In this document: positions 9,105 through 18,300 of the stretch, in pieces | Layout of the letters: each line of letters begins with the position of its first letter | Position numbering within the stretch: the stretch's first letter is position 1 | DNA from: Bacteroidales bacterium | Lineage (GTDB): Bacteria; Bacteroidota; Bacteroidia; Bacteroidales; Paludibacteraceae | Assembly (NCBI GenBank): GCA_015061115.1 | Contig: SUXE01000019.1 | Coordinates: 1-64,000 of the forward strand | DNA length: 64,000 bases | Reading direction: 5' to 3' | The notes under the pieces: model-generated | Told to the model about the DNA's origin: nothing | What the model saw: only the letters and a program-made list of their open reading frames with translations | The model's database searches: none | Position numbers and translations under genes: made by a program

Positions 9105-9256
9105 AAAATATTTATATATTTTTTAAGTTGATTCGTAGTTTTCTATTAAGCTATGCTTATCAGTAATATCAAATTTAAAATGCAAAGAAATCTTAAAAAC
9201 ATGATCAAAAGCAATATTTAAACGCAAAACAGTCGGGAAAATACAATTAATATGTC

Positions 9257-9264
9257 TAATTTTG
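9257..9264 (+). promoter_or_regulatory. Probable -7 box for the first PorP-type cluster
   Basis: TAATTTTG fits TAnnTTTG 49 bp before the ATG at 9313. The same sequence stands upstream of the second cluster (15270). No clear TTTG lies 20 bp upstream. Confidence 0.45.
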
Positions 9265-9312
9265 TAGACTGTTAGTTAGGCTCTTTATTAAAGTAAAAAA
9301 AATAATAACTAT

Positions 9313-12300
9313 ATGAAATCACTATTGATGAAACTGGGGGTCGTTTGGATAATGCTGACAAGCCTTCTCCCTTCAGTATTCTCACAAGGAGTACTGGTAA
9401 TTGAGATTTCCGACACGCTTAATATACCGTTGTCGGATTATTATGTGAGAATCAAAGACTCAAACGGCACAATCAAAAGTTACAAAACAGATTCAGAAGG
9501 ACGAGTCCGTGACGACAATTTTCCTGTTGGAGACTATACATATAGTTTTTCCTATGGAGATTATAACACAGGCAGTTTCACTGTGAAATCTGGAGAGCCG
9601 ACATGGATTGACGTCGACTTCCGTCGTGTAGCTGTAAATTTCAAGGATGAGAAGGGACAACCATCAAGCGGAAATTTCGTCACTCTATATAAAAGAGAGG
9701 CTGACGGGACACGCACACTCGTCGCACAGAAGACATCAGAAGCTAACGGAACTGCGTTATTCGTCGTTCCAGAAGGAAACTATACATACGTCGCAGCTGA
9801 CGGAGAGCATGATATTGTTGTTGCAGACAAGAACATCAACACAAATGTATCAGTATCCTCAAAATTAGTAACATATAAAACATCATTCAGATTCATCAAG
9901 GATGGCAAAACAATAAGTGTTTTTGCCAGAGACGTAAATGTCTTCCAATTTCAAAACGGATACTATAGAGATTTTGGAATAGTACTCGCTCATGGAGACA
10001 CACAATCTAACGGATATGTTGAATATAGTATTACTGACGGAAAAATATCATGTCCTGTCGGCGAATACAAATATTCCGTCTACACAAGAGATTACGGCAC
10101 TCTAGAAGGAACTTTCTACGTGACCAACAAAGATTCAGAATCAAACAACATCGTTGACATAATAATCAATGAGGAAGTTCTTCCAGAAGACACAATAATC
10201 ATACCGAACGAAAAAGAGCCGACCTACGAGCTAAAGCTTCATGTGATAGACTGTGAGACCGAAGCTCCTCTTGCAAATATAGCAGGCAGATACTCAGTGC
10301 CAGGAACAGGAAGTAGTAAATTTGCGACAACAAACTCATTGGGTATTGCCACATTTAAAGTAAACGCAGGAACTTACAATGTCAGCATTCCAACAGAAAC
10401 GAAGAAAGGAATAATAGTAAAACAAGATACGACTATAGAATTTTGTACTACTCTGACACCAGAAGAGGAAGACTCGACATCACAAAAGATCTTCTTCCAG
10501 TTTTTCTATAAAGGAGAAGAGGTATTCCCACAGACAATCAACAAAATTGACATCAAGAAAATCGAAAATGGAACTTATCTTTCATACGTGTCATTAACAC
10601 CTACGAAAGATTCCGTGTCTGGAATAAACAAATTCAAAGATCCAGTAGTGACTATTCCAGGCAGATACTACTATTCATTCCAACTTGATGAATACAAAGC
10701 AACATCTTTTTCTGGAACCTTCATTTCAAATTCAGACAAACCGATTGACACTGTGAAAGTCGAATTCGAAGAAAAACTCACAGTGGACATCTATATAATA
10801 CATCAAGATTCGACACCTGTCACTGGATCTTATAGTGTCATATACATCGACAATTACAAAAACAACCGTCGCACAGATGATTCAGGACATATCGAATTGG
10901 AATTGCCTGCAAGAGAATACACATTTACCGTTTTGGATCAGACATCACAGTTTGAGCTGAACAATGACACTACGCTTTATTTCTTCCTTCCTGATCCAGA
11001 ACATACTCGAAATGTATATTTCAAGTTCTTGCACGACGGTGAGATAGTTTATCCTAACGTGACGACACTCTCTTTCTTCAGAGACAAATCCACACAGCAA
11101 TACGCTTACCTATCGTCTACACTATATGAGAATTACGAAGATATAGGAAGAGCATACGTATTTGACAAACCAATAGAGTTGCCAGTAGACACATTCACAG
11201 CAAGCTACTACATCGACGATTATGAGTTTGACGGACAAATGTATCACGAATTCTATTTGAAAGCATCTCCAAACGACACTACTGTATATATAGTTGTGCC
11301 AGTGAAAAGAACTGTAGAAATTCAAATCAAAGATGCGAAAGGAGCCAATGTACAAGGTGTGTTTGCTAAGATTTACAAATACAACGAAGAAGGAGAGTTA
11401 GATCCATATTTGGATTACGATGGAAACTCTCACTCAAAACTTATGTCAGATGCGACAGGTATCGTACGCGACCATCTGGTTCCAGGCCGTTACCAAATCC
11501 GTATTCTTGATATTGTGAGAGACTTTGAGGTAACAGACTACGACTTACGCTTCACTATTCTTTCTAACGTCGAAATGTACAACGTGAAGTTTACAGTCCT
11601 TTACAGCGATGACCACGCTCCTGTGCCAAACTTAAAACTCGACGTCAAGAAAGGAAATGAGTTTTATAACAGTGCTATCACCAACGAAGACGGAGTCATC
11701 AAATTCCAGAGTGAGGCAGGCAACTATTCATACACACTTTACTATGGAACCGGAATCAGCGACAACTACAAGATTGCAAAAGATGAAGAATTTGTAATCT
11801 ACGTTGACCGTCCTGTACTAGTGGACACAATAGCTCTGATAGGTGGAGAATACTGTCTGAAGGCTGGAGAGTCGACTAAATTCACAGCTATAATTTCTCC
11901 AAGCAATGCGACTCAAAAGAATGTGGAATGGTCTATCGACAACAATGTCATCGCTAAGATTTCAAGCGACGGAACATTGACAGCCAACACCATCGGATTA
12001 ACCGGCGTTGTCACTCTTACAGCAAAAGCTAAGGATGAAAGCGGAGTTTCAGCAAGCGTGACTATCAACATCAGTGACGAAGAGTGCGTCAAATCATACA
12101 CATTGGCATTCGGCGACGGATCGACAGAGATGTGGCTCGACGACTATGTGTTCGATCTGGTTGTCTCTCCATCAATTCTCAAGAAAGAGTATTATGGATA
12201 CCAGACCAGCCAAGATGGAATCCACTGGTCTTCAGCAGCAGACTTCACACAAGAGCCAAGAGTGACCGTCAATTCAGACAGATACATGCACAACGGAACA

Positions 12301-12675
12301 CATCTGTTCCGTGCTGTCGCAGCAGATGATGCATACGAATTGTTGCTGATTCTTGATGGACACGTAGAGCCTACTCCTGAAAACATGACTAACATAGTCA
12401 TTCTTCACAACTATGAGGATAATCGTCCTATCACAGACAAGATAGAGATTCCTACCGTCTTCACTCCTCATGAAGTGAACGGAGCGAATGATGATTTCAT
12501 GCCTGGCTATCCAGTTGTAATCTACAACAGATTCGGAGACGTGATCTGCAAATCAAACAATGGATGGAATGGCAAATACAAAGGCGAAACTGCCGACGCA
12601 GGAGTCTACATCTACGTCTTGACAATGAAAGACGGAACAGAGAGAAAGGGAACAATCCAATTGTATAGAAAATAA
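9313..12675 (+). CDS. Large secreted protein with type B sorting domain
   Basis: The 1120-residue product has a signal peptide (MKSLLMKLGVVWIMLTSLLPSVFSQG). A long series of beta-sandwich repeats follows, resembling carboxypeptidase-regulatory/Cna-B modules, each with a pattern like GNYTYVAADGE or AREYTFTV. A bacterial Ig-like (Big_2-type) module lies around 838-925 (ISPSNATQKNVEWS, TANTIGLTGVVTLTAKA). The last about 75 residues (EIPTVFTPHEVNGANDDF, VVIYNRFGDVI, GWNGKYKG, ADAGVYIYVLTMKDG) are the gliding-motility-associated C-terminal domain used as a type B signal for type IX secretion. I infer an exported surface adhesin or structural protein. It is followed 18 bp later by an OmpA-like and a PorP-like gene. 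A paralog is at 15372. Confidence 0.85.
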   Translation: MKSLLMKLGVVWIMLTSLLPSVFSQGVLVIEISDTLNIPLSDYYVRIKDSNGTIKSYKTDSEGRVRDDNFPVGDYTYSFSYGDYNTGSFTVKSGEPTWIDVDFRRVAVNFKDEKGQPSSGNFVTLYKREADGTRTLVAQKTSEANGTALFVVPEGNYTYVAADGEHDIVVADKNINTNVSVSSKLVTYKTSFRFIKDGKTISVFARDVNVFQFQNGYYRDFGIVLAHGDTQSNGYVEYSITDGKISCPVGEYKYSVYTRDYGTLEGTFYVTNKDSESNNIVDIIINEEVLPEDTIIIPNEKEPTYELKLHVIDCETEAPLANIAGRYSVPGTGSSKFATTNSLGIATFKVNAGTYNVSIPTETKKGIIVKQDTTIEFCTTLTPEEEDSTSQKIFFQFFYKGEEVFPQTINKIDIKKIENGTYLSYVSLTPTKDSVSGINKFKDPVVTIPGRYYYSFQLDEYKATSFSGTFISNSDKPIDTVKVEFEEKLTVDIYIIHQDSTPVTGSYSVIYIDNYKNNRRTDDSGHIELELPAREYTFTVLDQTSQFELNNDTTLYFFLPDPEHTRNVYFKFLHDGEIVYPNVTTLSFFRDKSTQQYAYLSSTLYENYEDIGRAYVFDKPIELPVDTFTASYYIDDYEFDGQMYHEFYLKASPNDTTVYIVVPVKRTVEIQIKDAKGANVQGVFAKIYKYNEEGELDPYLDYDGNSHSKLMSDATGIVRDHLVPGRYQIRILDIVRDFEVTDYDLRFTILSNVEMYNVKFTVLYSDDHAPVPNLKLDVKKGNEFYNSAITNEDGVIKFQSEAGNYSYTLYYGTGISDNYKIAKDEEFVIYVDRPVLVDTIALIGGEYCLKAGESTKFTAIISPSNATQKNVEWSIDNNVIAKISSDGTLTANTIGLTGVVTLTAKAKDESGVSASVTINISDEECVKSYTLAFGDGSTEMWLDDYVFDLVVSPSILKKEYYGYQTSQDGIHWSSAADFTQEPRVTVNSDRYMHNGTHLFRAVAADDAYELLLILDGHVEPTPENMTNIVILHNYEDNRPITDKIEIPTVFTPHEVNGANDDFMPGYPVVIYNRFGDVICKSNNGWNGKYKGETADAGVYIYVLTMKDGTERKGTIQLYRK

Positions 12676-12693
12676 GAATAAGGTAAAACAGAG

Positions 12694-14118
12694 ATGAGAA
12701 AAACAATATCAGCCATTCTGCTTTCCGCACCATGTCTCATGGCTAATGCATTGGAGAGTTTGGAATGCAATTTCATAAATAAATTCGTTAATGTGGATGG
12801 ATTCGAAGCTGTCTCACATCTAAACGACACCACAATCATCATCAAGCGCTCCGACAGTCTGTTTGTCGCAAAGACAGACAACTTAGGCAAGGTCTACGAT
12901 TATGTATACGATAAAAATCTGACTTCACTTAAAGCAGAAGGACAGATTGCGTATGACGGAAAGGAATCATACTACTACACCAACAATGGCAAGATGTATG
13001 TGGCAAAAATCAAAAAAGACAAGATAGAGTCGATAGCTCCAGCGGAGATTCCTGGAACAATCATGAGACGTGAGAAATACGAGCACTCCGCACTTGTGTA
13101 TGCCAGCTGGCACTACAAACCAGAAGACACCATCCGCGTAAGCAACCCCACTCTATCAAAGAATGGAAAACAGATCTTCTTCTCCGCTAACTTAAAAGGT
13201 TCTAAAGGAAGAGACATCTATTCTTCCAACATAAACAACAATGGATCATTCTCTCAACCAAGAAAACTTGGCAAGAGTGTCAATTCTGATGGAGACGAGG
13301 ATTTCCCATACATCCGTAAAGATGGACAGATCACATTCTGCTCAAACAGAAAAAATTCGTCTGCACTAACAGACAAAGACAAATATAATGTGTACATATC
13401 CAAGACGAACACAACAGATGCACCTGAGCTGATGCAAACATTCGTCGAAAGAAACACTCCTGAGATTGTCAAGGTTGAAGTGGATACAACACCAGCACCT
13501 GACACTCTGATCGCTGTGGCTCCTGACACAATCAAGCCAACAGTTCCAGACACATTGGTGGCAATTGCGGAACCAGTGAAAAAGGAAGAGCCAGCGAAAC
13601 CTGTTGTGAAGGATGATGACGAATACGTAGACGAGCCAAATGAAAACGGAAGAATTCTTCAAGCTCTTGCCTATGATTCCGACAGCACAGGATATCCAGT
13701 ATCAGCAAAAGCGTTGTCTGAGATATTCCAAGACGACCAAGACGCAATGGTGATGGCATCTAAACACGTCGTCGCAGGTGTAGACAAACGTATATTCTAT
13801 TTTGATTATGACACAGACGTATTGAACAACAAGGAATATGAGAAAGACATACAATGTATCGTCGACTTCATCAATTTCTATCCAGGCAATTCATTCCTTA
13901 TCATCGGTCACACAGACGAAAGAGGAACTCGCGAATATAACAACGCGCTAAGTCTTCGCCGTGCTAAGAAAATCGAAAGTATTCTTGCACAAAGAGGAAT
14001 CTCTCATTCAAGAATGTTCGTGATGGGTCTTGGAGAAGACCGTCCTGTGATTCGCCACGCTCAGACAGAAGAGCAGCACCAGAAGAATCGTCGTGTGGAG
14101 ATTTTGAAAATGGAGTAA
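12694..14118 (+). CDS. OmpA-family protein with PD40 propeller
   Basis: The 474-residue product has a signal peptide (MRKTISAILLSAPCLMANA). A WD40-like PD40 region follows (NPTLSKNGKQIFFSANLKG, GRDIYSSNIN, NSDGDEDFPYI, FCSNRK). Next come a proline/threonine/valine-rich linker around 260-310 (repeated PDT motifs) and a C-terminal OmpA peptidoglycan-binding domain (RIFYFDYDTDVL, IIGHTDERGTREYN, LSLRRAKKI, NRRVEIL). The order resembles PorE/SprE-associated proteins of type IX secretion systems. It may anchor the neighbouring PorP-like protein to the cell wall. The paralog at 20532 has the same order. Confidence 0.87.
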   Translation: MRKTISAILLSAPCLMANALESLECNFINKFVNVDGFEAVSHLNDTTIIIKRSDSLFVAKTDNLGKVYDYVYDKNLTSLKAEGQIAYDGKESYYYTNNGKMYVAKIKKDKIESIAPAEIPGTIMRREKYEHSALVYASWHYKPEDTIRVSNPTLSKNGKQIFFSANLKGSKGRDIYSSNINNNGSFSQPRKLGKSVNSDGDEDFPYIRKDGQITFCSNRKNSSALTDKDKYNVYISKTNTTDAPELMQTFVERNTPEIVKVEVDTTPAPDTLIAVAPDTIKPTVPDTLVAIAEPVKKEEPAKPVVKDDDEYVDEPNENGRILQALAYDSDSTGYPVSAKALSEIFQDDQDAMVMASKHVVAGVDKRIFYFDYDTDVLNNKEYEKDIQCIVDFINFYPGNSFLIIGHTDERGTREYNNALSLRRAKKIESILAQRGISHSRMFVMGLGEDRPVIRHAQTEEQHQKNRRVEILKME

Positions 14119-14141
14119 AACCAATGTATAATTAAGAGACA

Positions 14142-15038
14142 ATGAAAAGGAACATATATATAAAATTGTTGACGGTGCTGTTTGCGTTGACCTGTGGAAT
14201 CAGCACATACGCGCAGCAAGACCTAATGGTGTCGCAACAGATTTTTTCGCGAATGAACATCAACCCTGCCGGAACAGGTAACATTGAACGTTTTGACGCT
14301 TTCCTGCTTGGCAGACTTCAATGGGCAGGTGTAGACAACACTCCAAGGACAGGATTGCTAAACTTCGTATACTACAACGAGCCACTTCGTTCTAGCATCG
14401 GTCTTACTGCCAACTACGACAACCAAGGTATTGGCAACAGTCAAACCAATGTGCAAGCTGTATACGCATATCATCTCGACTTGAATGAGAAGTATATCCT
14501 TTCTATGGGTTTGTCCGCAGGTATTAACATCGGAAGTTTTGACCCTTATGCCAACACATTGAGAGATGAAGAGCCAGATTTTTCATCTTACGTGAAAGAC
14601 AAAACTACAGAAACAACACCAGACTTCAATATCGGACTTGAATTGACATCAAAAAGCTGGATGTTAGGTGTATCAGCGACACACCTTTTGAAATCAGAAC
14701 CAACAACATTCATGAGAGGCCGACACATCTATGCATACGCACGTTGTCTGGTTCCACTTGGCGAATCACTCGACTTAGCGCCAATGGTATCATACATCCA
14801 CCAGAACCAGGTGAATGAAGGAGAGATTGGAGCAATGTTGTTTATCAAGAAAATGTTCTGGGGAGGTGCGACATGGAAACCTGACTTTGGAAATTTTGGA
14901 GACATGTCGTTACTTGCGATCGATTTGGGAGTTGAAGTCAAGAATTTCCGCGTCGGCTATGCATACACATTCAACGTTGGAGAATACAACAATCTTCCTT
15001 CCAACACTCACGAATTATTGCTAAGCGTTCATTTCTAA
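14142..15038 (+). CDS. PorP/SprF-family outer-membrane protein
   Basis: The 298-residue product has a signal peptide (TVLFALTCGISTYAQ). The family start follows: QQDLMVSQQIFSRMNINPAGTGN. Alternating beta strands run to a C-terminal NNLPSNTHELLLSVHF with terminal Phe, as expected for an outer-membrane barrel. PorP/SprF proteins are type IX secretion partners, and single copies are usually dedicated to a CHU_C-carrying substrate encoded next to them. Here the substrate is probably the 1120-residue protein. Only the gene order and motifs were examined. A terminator follows. Confidence 0.9.
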   Translation: MKRNIYIKLLTVLFALTCGISTYAQQDLMVSQQIFSRMNINPAGTGNIERFDAFLLGRLQWAGVDNTPRTGLLNFVYYNEPLRSSIGLTANYDNQGIGNSQTNVQAVYAYHLDLNEKYILSMGLSAGINIGSFDPYANTLRDEEPDFSSYVKDKTTETTPDFNIGLELTSKSWMLGVSATHLLKSEPTTFMRGRHIYAYARCLVPLGESLDLAPMVSYIHQNQVNEGEIGAMLFIKKMFWGGATWKPDFGNFGDMSLLAIDLGVEVKNFRVGYAYTFNVGEYNNLPSNTHELLLSVHF

Positions 15039-15083
15039 TCACAACATAGTGTAAGATTAATGCTATTGCATTTTGAGACAAAA

Positions 15084-15117
15084 AGGGATATGTCAAAATT
15101 GACGTATCCCATTTTTA
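15084..15117 (+). terminator. Terminator after the first PorP-type cluster
   Basis: GGGATATGTCA, loop AAAT, TGACGTATCCC and then ATTTTTA. It separates the two paralogous three-gene units. The rest of 15039-15371 is AT-rich and contains only a promoter candidate. Confidence 0.8.
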
Positions 15118-15269
15118 TGTATTTTGACGTAGTTGTTCCAAAAACAAATAGCAACTAATATTTGTTCAAAGCTACAAAAATTACAGGAAAAATGGACAAA
15201 CAGTATCATTTTGCAATTCATATTTTAGTTAAAAAAATATAAACGCAAATATCATTAACCTTTTTTACG

Positions 15270-15277
15270 TAATTTTG
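15270..15277 (+). promoter_or_regulatory. Probable -7 box for the second PorP-type cluster
   Basis: TAATTTTG followed by GC fits the -7 consensus, about 95 bp upstream of the first possible start of the 1718-residue protein. The same octamer stands before the first cluster. Confidence 0.45.
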
Positions 15278-15371
15278 CAAATCGATGACAAATACATATT
15301 CTATTACACAACCGAATAGATTAGTATGACAGCCAAACGTTTGTATAACTCGTCTAAAGGTTATACAAGAG

Positions 15372-18300
15372 ATGAAAAAAATTATACGAAAATATATGAA
15401 TAAAAGATTTACTTTACTGAAGGTCTTATTGGCTTTCATGCTGAGTTTCGTCGGGCAATTGTCTTTTGCCGATGGAATCTTGGTATTTCAAGTGACAGAC
15501 ACCAAAAACAAACCGTTGGAAGGTGTGAAAATCAAGTTGAGCGGAGACAGTGCTATCGCCGATTTGGAACTTACTACAGATGCATTAGGAAGGTACACAA
15601 ATCCTAAATTCACATCAGGCACTTACAACTATCAAGTGATGTATGGAGACTGGGCAAAAGGATCCATTATTGTTCCTGAAGAAGAATTCGGATGGGCAAA
15701 CATCAATTTCCGTGAGTTGATGATCAGTTTCAAGGATAACGATGGAAACGCGATTGTCGGCAGAACAGCCAAGTTGTATGTTGATAACAACGGAGAAAAA
15801 GGAGAGTTCATCGGAACCAAAATGAGCGATTCTACAGGTCTCGTAAAATTTGTCATTCCAGAAGGAAAATATATTTATGAGACTTTAAAAGGAACCGCAA
15901 AAATAACCGTTGACGATAAAGTAAAGACACAGGAAGTTGCCATTCCAAGTGGAGATATTACTCACAAGACATTCTTTGAGTTCCAAAAAGACAGTTTACC
16001 ATATAAAGTCAGTTCGGAAGCAATCAAAGTATACATTCCATCAGAGAGTGGCAAAGATTCTTTATTTGGTGAGGTTCAAGTACCTTTTGGAGAGTACTCA
16101 AGAACAAAAAGCAAGGTAAACACAAAAGCCGGAGCATATAAGTTTGAAGTAAACACAGACCAGTTCGGATTGGTTGTCGGAACATTTAATGTTGACGACA
16201 ACGACCCTATTGACAGTCTAATCATCCCAATCAACATTGACTCTTACTACAAAGGACAAGGAGGAGACGCAGGTGAAGGAGGAGAACAAAGTGGAGACAC
16301 GACAAAGCCATATGAAAAGCAGCTGGCAGTTTGGGACACTGTCCCTGGAATTGGAACATACGTAAATATAAATGTCTACGACCCGGATGTTCCAGGCAAA
16401 CCATTGGAAAATGTATTCTGCTATATGGATATGTTGAGTGTTGGCAAGCCAATGCCTTACGCTTTGACAAATGAAGACGGCCAATGTACACTTCTGGCCA
16501 AACCGGGAGAAGCATACACGCTTCATATAGCAAACCTTGAGATTGACATTCCGAATCTTCAGTCGGACACCACAATCAACATCAATTTAAATAGGAAAGA
16601 CTATACAGAGCTTTTATTCAAAGTTAGTTTTGAAGGAGAATTTTTCAACCCTACAACTATTAAACAAGTTGTGTTCGACACAAGATACGAAACAGACAGT
16701 TTCTATATGCCAGCAAATCTTGTGATGTTGCCAACAAAGAATGAGACAAATGACACATTGTATTACGTCAACCCATTAAGAGTTGGTGCAGGAGGCTATG
16801 ACTTTCATTTCACAATCAATGAAATGAGAGATTTGGGCTACAAAGAGCACTACATTTATATCTGGGAAAATGATCTAAATAGAGATGCACGCCACAATAT
16901 TGTTCCTGAATATAAAGTTAAAATCGTTCTTTGTAAACCAGACACAGTATCTCGTTATTTGAACGCATTCCCTGTTATTGTCAACAACAATAACTACCAC
17001 ACAGACTTCAATGGAGAATTAATATACAAAACAGAAAAAGACAGTGTATCGATCCAAGCAGTCAAAAAGACCATGAATTTTCATGTGACTAACGACACTA
17101 CCGTCTACTTTCCATTTGAAAAAAGAGTACAGAACGTTTACTTCAAATTTGTTCACGATGGACAGGTAGTATATCCAGAGATCCAATATCTTGAGGTATT
17201 TGTTGATGACTCAAGCGATGTCAATGAGTCCGCAGGCATCTTGGTGTCAAAGACGGGACAGATAGGAGACAAAACGTACAATACCTTCCCTGACAGTTTG
17301 AACCTTGAAGAAGGAGACTACTATATCAGATACACAATGAAGGATTTCTACTATGACGGAACATTCGACTGGAAATTCGACATTGAGAATGCACGTGGAA
17401 CAGACACAACAATATACATTGTGATTCCGACAAAGAGAAACGTAGAGCTTATCATCACTGATGTTCTAAGTGAATACGTAGAAGGAGTGTTCGGTAAAAT
17501 CTATAAGTGGGATGAGTCAGGAGAAAAACTAATCAACTCATTCACTTACGATGCTTCTAACCATGAGCAACTTAAGTCGGATGCCAACGGAATCGTTAAA
17601 GACCACTTGTTGCCTGGCAAATATCAGCTAAGAATCCTTGATATTGTAAAGAACTTCGTCGTTGGCGACTACGATTTGAGATTCGACATCAGAGACGGTG
17701 TGCCTTTGAGACATGTCAAATTCATCGTCAAGAACAAGAACACACAGAAGCCAATGCAAGGTTTGGAATTGGTTGTCAACAAAGACAGTGCCCAGTATTC
17801 TACAGATGTAACTTCCGAAACTGGAGAAATCACCATCGAGTGTGTGAACGGAGACTACTCTTATGTGCTTAACTATGGCAAAGACCACGCAGACTCATTT
17901 ACTGTCAAGAACGACACGACAATCTATATTTATGTAGAAGACGAAGTCAAGATCGAGAATCTTGTTTTGGATGCTAAGGATTGTGTGGCTGAAGGCGGAT
18001 CTGTACAGGTAGTGCCTATCGTGACTCCAAACAATGCAACAAGACAGACTTTGAAATGGTCTATGGACAATCCTGTTCTTGGATACATTGACGCAACAGG
18101 TAAATTCACCGCCAACACTATCGGACTGACTGGTTTTGTCACAATCATTGCCACTACAACAGATGGCACAAACATCACTGCAGAAAAGATGATCCAGATC
18201 GGAGGCTCATCATGTGGTGATAGCATAAAGACTGAATTTGAAGGTGGTGGTGACGAGATTGCACGTACAGATGACAGTTTGAAGATCATCATAACTCCAG